A program made the position numbers and the translations under genes. Under the pieces are notes generated by a model. That model ran no database searches. It was given only the letters and a program-made list of their open reading frames with translations, and was not told the origin of the DNA. 64,000 nucleotides of DNA from Juglans regia. Its lineage: Eukaryota > Streptophyta > Magnoliopsida > Fagales > Juglandaceae. Below are positions 50,378-62,910 of this stretch, one piece after another. Numbering within the stretch: the stretch's first letter is position 1; every line of letters starts with the position of its first letter. The stretch is from contig NC_049901.1 in assembly GCF_001411555.2 (NCBI RefSeq), positions 13,030,681-13,094,680 of the forward strand, given 5' to 3'.

Positions 50378-51660
50378 GGTAGTGTTAATGACGTGTTTCG
50401 TACGGACCAGATTCTAGCAACTCGGGTCTTGAGTTTTTCACCTGCACAATTGAGAAAACACGGAGAGTGGGGTAGCTTGGTGGAGGCCGAGGAGTCTCCG
50501 ATGCTAAAGTTAATATATCTCTTTAGTGGTTTGTCTGTGAGCTTAGAGGAATCAGAGAGAGTTCTTTGTACCTGATGGTCGGCTTTTGTACTAGGCTTCT
50601 GGATGGGGACAACTCACACCTGGCTTTGGGGAGTCCATGTCAGTTCAACTGTTCGCTTAGTCAGAGTCCTTTAGTGCGGTGTGGATTCTATGGTGGCGTC
50701 ATTAATGCGGCTTAGAGTCTGGGGAGTGGCACTATTAATGCGGCGTGGTTCCCTGACTTGTTTTTCCATGCGGACGTTCTCTGTTAAGCCCCCCATACCT
50801 ACTGTCAGAAGATCAAGGGTTCTTCATATTTTCGGCCCACCTGCTTACACAGGTTCCTAAGGGTAGGGTGTCGTCGGGGTGGTGTTAAGGCAGCGAGTCC
50901 TATCTGCCCCTACCGTCTGCTTTCCCTACACGTGGGCTGTTTCTTGGGTGAGTTTTGCTCGTGGGCCGAGTATCTTGCAGAGGCATTCTGACTCCTTTTA
51001 ATGGAGGATCATTAGGCTTGAATGGGCTTGTTTGGGTTCTCTGACTTGCTTCCCCCGTGGTCCCTCGTGGGCTTGCTATACGGGTCAATAGAGGGGGGGA
51101 ACCCCCTTACAGTTACCTCGCCAATTTTGATCGGACTAGTTCGATAGGAATTCATTCTTGCCTTCATCTTTATGCTGTATATTTTCTCGCAGTCGTTGCA
51201 GTTGAGGTCCTCTTCCCTAGTAATGAGTGCTTATTACTCTCTCGACTCTTCTACTTGTTAGGTTTCGGGCTCTAGATTATGTCCATGTGACTTTTTCGTT
51301 ATTTTAATGACGTTAGGCGATGGTTCCCCTCTCGACTTTATTGGCACATTTTTTGACAGTTTGATTTTACACTTGATTGCGCCTTTCCAATTCCCTCACC
51401 ATTGATGGTGATAGGTGACTCTTTCTCTCAACATCGCATCGTTTAGTACATGCCGCGGGATGCATGCACGGCTTGCCAGCTTCGTGGGGCACATTTGTTC
51501 CCAAGACTTTAGGATGCTAATTGTCGTCGGGGTCTATTTGATTTTCCCCCTTCATCGTTGGAGCCCATGTTGCATCATGTCACGCATTTTACAAGATTTG
51601 AACCCTTTCACATCCCCTGTCTGAAAGATTGGTATGAAAGGCCAACCATCACCTCCCTTT

Positions 51661-51668
51661 TATATAAA
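51661..51668 (+). promoter_or_regulatory. Candidate TATA box for the antisense gene inside the gypsy element
   Basis: TATATAAA lies 120 bp upstream of ATG 51781. It is followed by a pyrimidine-rich leader (CTCTTCCTCTCCATCGC) that looks like a plant 5' UTR. It is opposite to the element's own LTR-driven transcription. Confidence 0.45.
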
Positions 51669-51780
51669 CTCGGTTCTGCCCTCCTTTTTTACCACATCCT
51701 CGTCTATTTGTGCTCTAATTTTCTCATTCTCTTTGCTTGACTCCTCTTCCTCTCCATCGCTTTTCTCAACTTTAATCTCA

Positions 51781-54650
51781 ATGGCTCCCAAGAAGACTGT
51801 TCAACCCAAGATTCTCGGGAAACTAGACCAGCCCGAGGTTCGCACAACGGAGCAATTATGTATTGGCCACAACTGGCATTTGAATGTCACCTCTGAGTTC
51901 TTGTTGTCACCGGCTTCCACCTTCTATGTCCCAGAGAATGTGGTTTTTGAGGTTCCTGGAACGCGGGAGGGGGCTGTTGACAATGAGGGTTATGCTTCGA
52001 AGGTTGCCCTTTTCCCCAGCATGTTCTCTTAAGGGCTGAGGTTGCCCTTCCCTCATCCTATCCACGACCTACTGGACCATCTCTGGCCTCCTCTCAAGTC
52101 CACCCAAATACTTGAAGGATCTTGATGTGTTGTTGTGTCCTCATGCGGCGAGCTTTGTTGAAGTCAAACCCATAGCATGTTGACCTTACTAGCCGCGAGT
52201 TTGTCCTGACCCACAACCTCATAAAATGTGAGGGGAACATTTGCAATTTCAGGGTGGTGCATGCCCTCGTTTCTTTGGAAGCGTGTTATCACAAGGTCAA
52301 AGATTGGACCCCTAGATTTTTCTTCATGTCTAGTCGAGAGTGAGAATTTTTTATCGGGTAGGTGAATCACCGTGAGTACCCCATTCAGGCCATATGGGGG
52401 TGGTTCCCAACAACAAAGCGATACGGCCGAAGGCCTCTCCCAAGAAGTACATCGTATTGCTTTGGTCAAAGAATGGGTACAAAATCACCGATTCAATATC
52501 CTCTTGGAGGTGCTCCTTTAAGAGGAAAATATAAGGGCCTTTTTACCTCCCCTTGGTCACACCACTTTTTACTACCACACCATTCCCATGTAGCCCAAAG
52601 CCACCCCTGCTTGGAAGCGTTCCCGAAGTCCTACTTTCGCAAGTAAAAGGAAGAAAATATACATGAAAGTTGTCAGGGCCGACAACAGCCCAGTGTCCCC
52701 TTTTAGATTTCCTTTAGGGCAATCCTCGGCATTGATTAAGGTATGCACCCCCTCCATTTGTGCCTACCCCAAGGCTAGCCCCATCTATCCATCCTCTAAT
52801 CCACGAAGGAGGCAAAAGGGAGAGTCATACCATCCTAGAGGCACCAGTCGCTCTTGATTCTGCAACCACTTTGATTTCTTAGCCTGTCACAGTCGCGGTT
52901 CCTGCGGTGCAATATGCTCTCAACGCACTTTTATGGGGCCCGCGCAAGTTGTCCTAGGGGGCGAACATGCTCTTAATGCACTTCTATGGGGCCTTCTTGG
53001 AACCGGCTTCTCGTTGGTCAACACTGGTAGAACCTACTCCTGAGTTCAAGGTGGAGATGATCCCCTCCTCACCATCCACAACTCAATCCACCATTGAAGG
53101 TCAACTCTTCGAGGGTGTTACTGAGGATTTAACATGAGGCTCCAACCCATGCGTGGAGAGGACGTCTTCCCTCGAGTGCCTTCACGCCCAACTGTCATGA
53201 GAGGGACCTATTTTTGCCATCACCGCCATCGAGCTCACAGTGGCCTCGACTAAGGAACCTATTGGGAGAGCTTCTGGAGGAGAAGGAGTGGAGCCAAAGT
53301 TGGTCATGGTTCTTGACCTCGTTGCTGAGAAGACGACCAATGCTCTCTCTCCCGTGCCTGTCGCAAGGTCACCTATGTTGAAATTGAGATGGCTGTGAAC
53401 GCAAGGACCGAGGGAGAGAACTAGCGGAGCCCCAGTGAGAGAGGGGAGCCTAAAAGTCTTGGTGAGGAACTTTCTTTTGCCACTGAGGGCCACCTTTTCT
53501 CACTGCCCTCCATCAGCCCTATAGAGAAGGTTGTGGGCGCCGTTGAAGGTGTGGAGGTGACCATCTCTCAAAGAGAGCCCAAGGGAGGCCATTCCTCGAT
53601 CAGAGGTGGGAGGCTGAGTCCCTCGAATGGGTGATCAAGTCTTTGATGGACTTCTTCTCCAAGGTCTCTTGCTTTGTTTTATTCTTTTCTACCATCTTAT
53701 CGATTAGGAGTCCTATACTAACTAATCTCGTGTTTGTATTTGTTGGCAACATGGCGCATGTCTATTGGTTGCTTTCATTGTGGATTGTCAAGAAGTAGTT
53801 GAAGGGGAGAACCAGGCCTTCCGCTTACTGGCATGACAGGCCCTGTGGTGCACCCAAGGGAAAGGGAGGAGAATGAGCGTCTGGAGGTGGAGTTAGTGAA
53901 AGCCCAGCTTGCTCATGAAAAGAGCTAGGAGCGGGCCGAGTTGGCTCGCAATGACGTCTTGACTGAGTCGAAGGTTAGGATCTCGGCCAAGGGGTTAGTT
54001 GATAAACTAACTATGAATGTGGTGACTCTTGAGGAGTCAATGAGCCAATTGCAGGGGAAGAATGCCGACTTAAGGTGCCGTTGAGACTCTGAGGCTCAGC
54101 GGCTTGAGCAGTTGGACAAAAATTGACAGTCCCTTTTTGAAGCCTTGAAAGGATGGGAAGATTCTCTGGTTGTTGCCCAGGCTATTGCCGACCAAGAAAA
54201 TAGGAGGGCCGACCAAACATCTGAAGAGTTAAAGGGAGCTGAGAAAAGGTTAGTCGCTCAGAAGGTGATCATTGAAGATTTGCGAAGTGAGTTATCTCAA
54301 GTTCAGGAAGTTGTTCCCTGCTTAGAGGGGTAGCTAAGGTCGGCTGTGTTTGTCCGCAACCAGGTTTGGTTGTATGGATACATTGAAGGCCTCAAGAGGA
54401 TGTGAGACCACATTCAGGAGAACCCTCAGGTAGACTAAGGAGCCTTCAAGGCACACTTAAGAGCCATTGACCTTCGTGACCTCCCTCTAGACCCTGATGC
54501 ACTCGAGCACAGCTACACCCTAGGCAGAGACATGATTCCTGACGCCTTCCCTCCTCACTCTGACGTGCCAGATCCTAATGCGCCTGAGCCAGACCCCAAT
54601 GCTCCTGAGCTAGATCCTTACGCTCTCGTGCCTTATTTATTTATTTTTAA
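51781..54650 (+). pseudogene. Antisense additional ORF (Transposase_28 / 'putative gypsy type transposon' like), decayed
   Basis: Starts MAPKKTVQPKILGKL. It runs open to a stop at 52030, where the next residues (GLRLPFPHPIHDLLDHL) continue the FxxGLRLP motif of the plant gypsy-type transposon domain. Many stops and frameshifts follow. 54145-54333 keeps an open coiled-coil segment (ADQENRRADQTSEELKGAEK), and the tail has the repeat PDPNAPEPDPNAPELDP near 54560. Related Tat elements carry such antisense ORFs between pol and the 3' LTR. Function unknown. Confidence 0.6.
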
Positions 54651-54879
54651 TGTTTCTCTATTTTTAAAGTTATGCACATTATTTTCTTTCCTTGTAACGA
54701 CCTCTGACCAAGTATACATCATTGCAGCCTTTTGCTCACACTTGGTATACGTTTAAATATTAATAAAATTGTCTTTTCTCTTTGTTGCTTGGCCTTAGTT
54801 GTTCGTTTCTTCCTTAATGTTCTTTTTCTTCTACTTTTTTCCTCTGTCAGCTTGGCGGACCTAATTCGAGGGATAAGTA

Positions 54880-55060
54880 AAATCCTTGGAAGCATGATAC
54901 TTGGATCTCCTGTCTTCTTATCGGCCTCGTAGACGGAGGTAAGGGTTAAAGCAAGTTTGTGGAGACACGATACTTGGCTCCCCTGATTTTCTCATCGGCC
55001 TCGTAGACTGAGGCAAGTCCTCGGAGACACGACACTTGGCTCACTTGGTATCACGACTAT
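54880..55060. repeat. Short tandem repeat within the gypsy element
   Basis: Copies of TCATCGGCCTCGTAGACTGAGG with GGAGACACGATACTTGGCTC recur at about 75-bp steps (54895, 54970 and a partial at 55025). Confidence 0.6.
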
Positions 55061-55559
55061 CTGGAGGGTTTGGATAGAATGAGAGATTACGTACTCCAGG
55101 ATCCCCGTAGCAATTAGGGGGCACTGAAGGTGCAAGAACTCCCTCCGGACCCAACGGCGCTAAGGCGTGGTGCCTTGATAGGGAAATGTGCAAGAACTCC
55201 CGAGCGCACTCTTAGACCACCCCTCCAGTGACAACCCTGCCAATTGAGCATTTCCCATCTTGTATCGATGTATTTATTTTCCTTATGTTTGTAGTGTACT
55301 TTGCAATAATATCCATGGAGTTCCTCGTACACGTTTTTCTCTCCTCTTGGGTTCTTATTTTTCTTCTTTGGTCTTAGCATTTTTCTTCTTTGGTCTTAGC
55401 ATTTCATTCGCACACGTCAGGGAGCCCACCAAGCGAGTAGTGTAGGGGTGATACCGCTTGTGTGATGATCAACAACTAGTAATACTTGTATGTTATTACA
55501 ATCATAAACTTGGATAGTGGAGAGAACGGGCCCATATTCCGCTAGGAGAGAGGACGAGA

Positions 55560-57120
55560 TGCCTTAGGCTAAGCCCTCCCCTTGGATCTCCCCAAGGGGC
55601 GTGAGTCAACATGTAGTTGATGAGTTGTCTCGCTCTGGATTCTCATTTGGTGGAGGAGGGGTTCGACGAGGGTTCTAAGGCACTACGTGTTTGGTATTCC
55701 ATTGTTGGAGATGACATAATGTCGGGCAGTCAAAGGTTTAAACCCACTTTCCACTGGGGGAAGGGTCGGGATGCCTTAGGCCAAGCCCGTCCCTTTGCCC
55801 CCTTTACCCGGAGGTGGTAGTTTGTTGGAAGGTTGAGAAGCTGGTCCACTTTTTGCCGTGAGGTGAGTAGAAGATGTCTCATATATCTTTGGACAAAATA
55901 AATAAGTTAGTATAACTCATCCTCGATCTACGAGTGTAAAATTATGAGGCGCTAGTCACTTGGAGTTTCGTTTGGTGGAGACTGAGTGTGGCGAGGAGTC
56001 TGAGGCATTGCTCGCTTCGCATTTCGTTGTTGGAGATGGCGTAATGTAGGGCAGTCGAAGGACTAGACCTGCTCTCCACCAGGGGAGGGGTTGGGATGCC
56101 TTAGGCTAAACCCGCATCTTCAGTCCTTTGAGGAGGTAATTTGTCGGACGGCTGAGAAGTCAATCTGCTCTTCACCGTGATAAGGGTGAGGTAAGTTGTC
56201 GAACAGCCACGAGGCTGGACCCGCTCTCTCATGTGAGATAGTTTGGGCCGCCTACCCACCAATTGATCCTCACGGGAAGGACTGGACCTGCTCCCACTCG
56301 TTAACGTTATAGGGAAGGTAATTGTTGGGTCAGACCGGCGATGATCCCACTTTTTGTCATAGTGGTGGTTGGGATAAGTTGACGGGCAGCCGATGGGCTT
56401 TTCCCGCTGAGGGAGGGACGAGATGGCTTTAAGGCGCATATCGCCCTTTGCCTCCCACAGGGAGGTAAGTTACTAGGCAGTTTGAGACTGAACCCGCTTC
56501 TGCCTGTTGAAACTCATGAGGAAGGTAAGTGTTAGGCAATTGAGGGCTGGCCCGCTCTCCACCACGAGAGGGATAAATCAGCCTTCAGGGGTAACTCATC
56601 CTTTTGGTACATCATGGGAAGGTAAGTGTTGGACAACTGAGCAGTCGGTCTACTCTTTGCCGTGATGGGGGCAGGGTAAGTTGTCAGGCAGTTGAGAAGC
56701 TGGATTTGCTCTCCCTGTGAGGGAGGTTGGGCCGCCTACCCAACTTTTAGCCCTAATGGGGGGTTAGGTAATCAGGCAGTTTAGGATTGGACCCACTCAC
56801 GCCCGTTGATACCACAAAGAAGGTAAATGTTGGGTCAAGCTAATGTTGATCCCACTCTTCATCGTGGCATAGGTCGGGGTAAGTTTTATAGCAGCCGAGG
56901 GGCTGGACCCGATCTTTGTCGTGGGAGGGGAGAGATGGCCTTAAGGCACATGTAAGTTACTAGGCAGTTTGGGATTGGACCCGCTCCCACCTATTGACGC
57001 TCATGAGAAAGATAAATGTCAGGCAGTCATGGGCTGGCCCGCTCTCTATCGTGAGAGGGATAAAACAGCCTTATGTGTAACTCTTCCATTTGGTGCCTCA
57101 CAGGGAGGTAACTAGTCATC
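55560..57120. repeat. Higher-order tandem repeats within the gypsy element
   Basis: A basic unit of roughly 70-100 bp contains GGTAAGT, then GGCAGTTGAGG, then GCTGGACCCGCTCTCC and a GTGAGAGGG. Groups of units recur as a larger block of about 490-520 bp: TTGGGCCGCCTACCCA near 56230 and 56727; GAGATGGC(T/C)TTAAGGC near 56410 and 56932; GCTGGCCCGCTCTC near 56546 and 57030. A longer-diverged version occupies 55560-56100. No coding. Confidence 0.7.
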
Positions 57121-57329
57121 GATGGAGATTATGTTGATGGCGATTACGTTGATGGAAATATCGTTGTTGGAGTAAGGAGTTGAGATAGGTGAGACGTATT
57201 TTATCCTCGAAAAGTCACATTTTCATTAATAGAATTTACACTATCGACATAGAAATATAAATTACAAGTCATAAAGTTCTTTCGCCATAAAACTTCCGTA
57301 GATGCTCAGCATGCTATGGGCGTGGACCA

Positions 57330-57720
57330 TGTGCACCTTACCATCCCTTGGCTTCATTTTTTATGCATAACACTCCCGCACTAGGACTTGTTCTCCTCAA
57401 ATTTCTTCCACCCCTTGAGAGGTTGGGAACTTCAAGTTCAAGTGGTAGGTCGACGTTATCGCCTTTAAATTGTTGAGGGTGGATCTGCTGATTATGGTGT
57501 TGTATGATAAAGAAGCGTTTACCACCAGGAAGTAGACCATGACAAAGGACGTCAAGGGGGCGCTGCCCGATTGGACCATGTCTTTGGAGAGACCTTTTAG
57601 TGGCATGGGTGCTGGTTGGAGTCGAGTGGCATCTATCCCCATCCGGGTAAAGGCTTTCCAAAATAGGATGTTTGTGGAGCTGCCATTGTCTATAAGGATC
57701 CGTTGGTGACCAGCTTAGTC
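57330..57720 (-). pseudogene. gypsy aspartic protease remnant
   Basis: Minus-strand frames read the protease active-site type DNGSSTNILFWKAFTRMGI near 57640-57700, then PLKGLSKDMVQSGSAPLTSF and YNTIISRSTLNNLKAITST. Frame changes separate the active site from the downstream part. The trace stops at about 57330, where reverse transcriptase would normally follow. Confidence 0.7.
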
Positions 57721-57724
57721 ACTA

Positions 57725-59239
57725 CTAGGGCGCCATCATGCGGATAGAGGACCCCTTCCTCCTCGTCCTCTTAAATGAAATGATTGGGGCCGGTTCGTTT
57801 CTCCTGTACTTGGTGGGGCGGCACTCTATCGAATACACTTCTCTATATCTCGCTCGCTTGGCATGCGCCTTCCGACTAAATGAGGTAGTGCCCCCGCTAG
57901 CGAATCCTCCCACGATGGTTTTGATATCCCCCATTGGTAGCCCTTCTTGATGTGGCGCATGAGAGCGATCGTGTTGGGGTCCCTTCACTGCTACCCTTTG
58001 CCTCAGGCTCCCTTCCTTCCTTGGCCTTCTAACTTTCTCCGCACTTCTTTCCTGCGATCTCCTCCTCCACTCTCTCTCTGACCTCCGGGCAAGAGGGTAT
58101 CGCGGCCTCAGCCACCCAACCTGCTCTTTTTCCTCTTTCAAGGAAAGGCAATATTCGATGTTATGAGTGTTGGACTGATGTTAGGTGCAATAGTGGCAGC
58201 TAATGCTCTTGTAGTCGTCTTCTTGGGCGGGTTGGTGTCGCTTTTTGGGATGGCGAGTGCCGACTGGTCAAATCAAAACCCCAGGCCCTTCGTAGGGGCC
58301 TCTTCTCTCTTGTTGTCATGTGGCCCTTTCTCTAGATTCTCGCGAGCCCTGCCTCTTGTCGGTGCTTTCCTTTTCTTTTTCGTCTATTCTAATTCTTTCC
58401 TCCTCGACTCGATCAAGGCCCAAGGTGTGTACTCGACATTAATAAAGTTGTCGACTTGATCCATTAATTCTCGCAAAGTGGCGCGAGTTCTCCTTGCCAA
58501 TTCTGCCATGAACTGGGATCGGGGCCACACTGCTCCTAAAAGCGCCGCCAAAGTTAACTTCTCGTCCGTAGTCATTTGTTCTTTGTTGAACCTAGATAGG
58601 TATGTCTACAGACTTTTGTCCTCTACCTGCTTGATGGTGAGGAGGTATATCGTAGGACGTCTTCTTCTCTAGCTCGCCATAAATTGAGCAAGGAACAGGT
58701 GGGCCAGCTATCTAAAGCTGTCTATGGACCGGGGTGCCAAAAACCCAAACCATATTCTCACCAGCCCCCTCAAAGTTAGTAGGAAAGCTCTGCAAGCCAC
58801 TTCTCTCGAGAAACCATGCAGAGTCATGTGAGCTCTGAAGGTTTCCAGGTGTTCAAGGGGGTCTCTAGTCTCATCATACATGTCTATGAGGGGAATCCGA
58901 AACTTTGGTGGTAGGGGCACAACCATCACCTCCTTGTTGTAGGGCAGGCTCGTATTGTAAGCAATTGCTTTATTGATGACAGTGTGCCCATCTTTCTCAC
59001 CATTTCTTCGTATTTCCCTTTAAGGTTACTCAGCTCGTCCTGCATATTTTTTCTTTCTTCCTCCGCGTCACTCCTCCTCCTGCATTTCTGGATTTTACGT
59101 GCTTATTGTTACTTGGTTCTGCTTCATTTTTTGGCTCGTTGGTTGCTACTCTGAGCGTCTCGTTCTCTTTTCTGAGGGTTTCCACCTCGGTAGTTAGCTT
59201 TCCTACCAGTTGTTTCATCGCAACGAGCCTCACTTCCAT
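57725..59239 (-). pseudogene. gypsy gag remnant
   Basis: Reading leftwards: 59239-59030 encodes a coiled-coil segment (GKLTTEVETLRKENETLR). 58929-58708 is the retrotransposon gag core (FRIPLIDMYDETRDPLEHLE, FLLTLRGLVRIWF). 58575-58384 continues gag (LGAVWPRSQFMAELARRTR-type). 58141-57725 holds a basic linker with PMGDIKTIVGGFASGG and a REVYSIE segment typical of the gag-protease junction in Tat-type elements. Frameshifts and stops lie between the segments. Confidence 0.7.
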
Positions 59240-60129
59240 GTTTGTGGATGCCGCTTCTTCTTATCCCCGAGTTGTCTGAGAACAATTGTCACATGCATAC
59301 GAAGGATATGTGAAGTCTATAGAGATCCCACAGACGGCGCCATTGTTAACTTCATGTTTTGTACGCTTTTAGGCTGAGTTCCAACAACTCAGGTCTTGAG
59401 TTTTTCACCTGCACAATTGAGAAAATGCGGAGAGTGGGAGGCCTTGTGGAGGCCAGGGAGTCTCCGAAGTTAAAGTTAATATATCTCCTTGGTGGTTCGT
59501 GCGTAAACTTAGAGGGAATCAGAGAGAGTTCTTTGTACCTGGGGGTCGGCGTTTATACTGGGTGGGGACAACTCACACCTAGTTTCGGGGAGTCTATGTC
59601 ACTTCAACTGTTCGCTTAGTCAGATTCATTTAATGCAGCATAGCTTCTAAGGCGACATCATTAATGCAACATAGAGTCTGGGGAGTGGGGCCATTAATGC
59701 GGCATGGCTTCTAGGGCGACATCATTAATGCAGCGTAGAGTCCGAGGAGTGGCGCTATTAATGCGGTGTGGCTCTCTGACTCACTTTTCCCAATGGACAC
59801 TCCCTGTTAAGCACCTCAATGCCTGCTGTCAGGGGATCAAGGGTTCTGCATATTTTTCGTCCACCTGCCTACGCAGGTTCCCAAGAGTAGGGTGTCATCG
59901 GGGTGGTGTCAGGGGAGCAAATCTCATATGCCCCTGTCGTCTGCTTTTCCTACGTGTGGATTGCTTCGTGGGTGGGTTTTGCTCTTAGGCCGAGTACTCT
60001 GCAAAAGCTCACTAATTCCTTTTAGTGGCATGTCGTTGGGTTTGACTGGACTTGGCTAGGTTCTTTGACTTGCTTCTTTTGTGGGCTTGCTAAATGGGTC
60101 GATAAAGAGGAAAACCCCCTTACAGGTAG

Positions 60130-60162
60130 AATACTTGGCTAAATACCATGCAATTTAGAAGG

Positions 60163-60193
<31 letters not shown>

Positions 60194-60511
60194 GGAATGA
60201 TATTTTCATGATTTGGAATAAGTAGTACTAGTGCATTAATGAAGAAACCTATACGATTTAATTCATGAATTATAGTTCATATTTTGCTTGTACATAAAGA
60301 AATGAGTTAGGCTTACATACAGTAATAATCACTGGATATTTCTTGTTAAAATGTGAACGACGGGCAATATTTGTTTATTTATTTGCCATAATCGATTATA
60401 TATATTGTCCATTCATTTGCATAACAAGAGATCAACTGATTGAAATCAACCTGATCTAGTACTGAAATATCATAAATTCTAATTACTAATTATAACTTCA
60501 TCTACAATTAA

Positions 60512-60547
<36 letters not shown>

Positions 60548-60958
60548 CAGATATTTTTTGGTTTCCTGGGATTTTTCTGGCCGGGCTAAGTTTTTTATAT
60601 CTAAAAATAATTGTAATTTTTTTAGATTGAGTTGAAAAGAATTAATTTTTTGACTGGGAAACCATCAATATATGATTAAAAATTATTTATTAAAAAAGCA
60701 CATAACAAGTACAGTACAGGATTAATTATATAAAAGACATATATTTAAGAATTTTTTTTATAACACGCCATGTATTTTTTTTTATAAATATTATGAGGGT
60801 TACCTCTAGTACCGTGGGTTATGGGGTTTTTTGAATTTTTGGAGGGTGGCCAATAAGCTAGAGGAGGATTTTCAAGATTACTAGGGGATTGGTGAGTTTT
60901 CTCAATTTTACTAAAACGAGATTGATCGATTATTAATTTTACATGCATCACGCATGGG
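60130..60958. other. Intergenic AT-rich, two (AT)n tracts
   Basis: Microsatellites lie at about 60164-60187 and 60519-60544. No gene is recognised. Confidence 0.5.
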
Positions 60959-60959
60959 T

Positions 60960-61628
60960 AGGGGTGGCAAATCGTATTTTTAGATCGTATTCGTATCGTG
61001 TCAAGTTATGAATATTCGATTATATAGGTCAACCCGAATCCAATCCATTAAGCTAAACGTGTCAAACTTCCAAACCCTAACTCAATCCAACTATTTAGAT
61101 AACGGTCGTGTCATGTTACCCATTTTGACTGGTTTAATATTTAATTATAAATATATTAACAAAATTCATTTAAACCCGTTTATTTCTTGTAAATGAGTTG
61201 AACTAAAACGCATAACTCATATGACCTCACATAATTTAACATAAAAGTTAAAATCTATATTTATTAATAATCACAATATTTTAAAAAATGTATATCAATA
61301 TTTTTCAAATTTAAACATGTAATAAAACCAATATCACAAATTATACAATAACAATTATGAGCATATGTCTAAAATTATAATAAAAACATAAGCATACTGA
61401 GAAATACTAATATTACAACTTAACAATAATAAAATTTTAATTTTGAAATAAATTCTAAACTTGTAAAAACGAGTTGATTTCTTGTTAAGTAGGTTGATCC
61501 GTTTATAAGTCGTGTCGTAACGGATCAACCTGTTTTGATCCAAACCCGTTAACATCAAACTCAAAGCCACCAATTTTATATCATGTTTTTATTAAGTTCA
61601 CGACTCATGTCACATATTACTACCCTTA
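60960..61628. mobile_element. hAT-like non-autonomous DNA transposon, about 669 bp
   Basis: The left end AGGGGTGGCAAAT and the right end ATTACTACCCTTA form imperfect inverted repeats. GCATGGGT (60952-60959) and GCATGGGG (61629-61636) are a 7/8 match, fitting the 8-bp target duplication of hAT elements. AACCCG and GATCAACC words inside, near both ends, are common in such plant elements. No transposase coding. Confidence 0.55.
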
Positions 61629-61762
61629 GCATGGGGTACGTTCTTCCATCCGTTAGTTTGAAGTTTTCTTATAATCAAAAGTTTAGTTGTGTAACACACA
61701 TATATATAGCAAGTAATTAATGTGGTAATTAGCAATGATTACTGCATTAAGTTTAGAGGGAC

Positions 61763-62910
61763 ATGATCAGGGACGTCCTTTCGTATATTCATATTTTCGG
61801 GACTGCATGGTGGGTCGATGACGTTCCTTTGACAAATGCTATAAACCGGAAGAAACTATGGAAACTGAAAATGCAAGACAGGCTGAAACTCCTTCTGTGG
61901 AAAATTTGTCACAACATTCTACCCACAAAATCTTTGATCCACAAGGTCAATCCCCTAGAAAATGACCAGCTCCTTTGTCCTATTTGCAATTCAGAAGAAG
62001 AAGATATTCAGCATCTTTTTCTTAAGTGCTTATATTCCAAAATCCTATGGAGGCAATCCAATTGGCCGATTGATACTACTCTGTTAGCTAGTCAAGATAT
62101 CACAAATTGGGTCCAAATCATCCTTAATCCAGGAACTACCCTAAAAATTCCTGAAACTGAGCATCGTAGCTTCCAAATCTTTGCAACCATTGCCATGGAC
62201 TCCATTTGGCATCTCAGAAACAAAGTAATCCATGAACAAGTCCACCCAATCCCTACTTTGTTTATCAAATCAGTCCAAAAAAACTTTCAGGATCACATGG
62301 GAGCTTGGTCGTGGAAGTATGACAATCCAAAAGATGAAGCCACAAACCAAGACCCAGCAGATGCATGGATCTTATCTTTTGATGTTGTATAGTAAGGGAA
62401 CAACATAGTATCATCGCATCTGTTTGTAGAAGAGGCACAGGGAAAACTATAAGTGCTAAAACTGATCAGATCTCCATCACAAACCCAAACTCAGGTGAAG
62501 CTTCAGAAACTCTAATGGCACTACAAGAAGCAGAAAAAATGGGACTAGACAATATAATCCTGGAAGGCGATTCTAGTGTAGTAATTCAAGCAATCTCAAG
62601 CTAGCTCCTCAACCGATCAAGACTGGATTGTAAGTCCCATCATCAATGATATCAAACATGTATTAAAATTCTTCAAGATTTGGAAAGTGAAAAAAATACA
62701 TGGATCCTATAATCGATACGCGCATCATCTAGCGTAATGTGCAATGACAACACAAGCCTTGGGTAACATTTTCCTAATCCAAATTTTTCAGTACTTACTA
62801 AATTTTTATAGCAAAAAAGATCCACCTAATAGTCATGTATAATTATTAGACTTGATACTCTTTGTTTTTATGCTGATATCTATATAAAGCTACTTACTTA
62901 AAAAAAAAAT
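61763..62910 (+). mobile_element. 5'-truncated LINE carrying an open zinc-finger-RVT segment
   Basis: 61763-62392 is one open frame of 209 codons. It matches the C-terminal zinc-binding domain of plant LINE reverse transcriptases: LWKLKMQDRLKLLLWKICHN, then LCPICNSEEEDIQHLFLKC and ILWRQSNWP. After a stop, RNase H traces follow at about 62400-62600 (ALQEAEKMGLDNIILEGDS). The 3' UTR ends TACTTACTTA plus an A-run at 62901-62909. Upstream reverse transcriptase is absent. I treat the open frame as a transposon remnant and not a host gene. Confidence 0.75.

Larger units (their letters stand above)
50383..60124 (-). mobile_element. Non-autonomous Ty3/gypsy retrotransposon, 9.7 kb, minus strand
   Basis: LTRs of 729 bp (50383-51111) and 781 bp (59344-60124) start TGTTAA and end CCCCCTTACA on the + strand. 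GGTAG duplications flank both ends (50378-50382 and 60125-60129). On the minus strand TGGCGCCGTCTGTGGGATCT (59342 down to 59323) is a primer-binding site one base inside the right LTR, so the element reads right to left. It has gag then protease traces, then tandem repeats where pol should be, then an antisense gene near the left LTR. The primer-site type, antisense ORF and tandem repeats fit the Tat lineage. No reverse transcriptase, RNase H or integrase motif was found in any frame. Confidence 0.82.
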
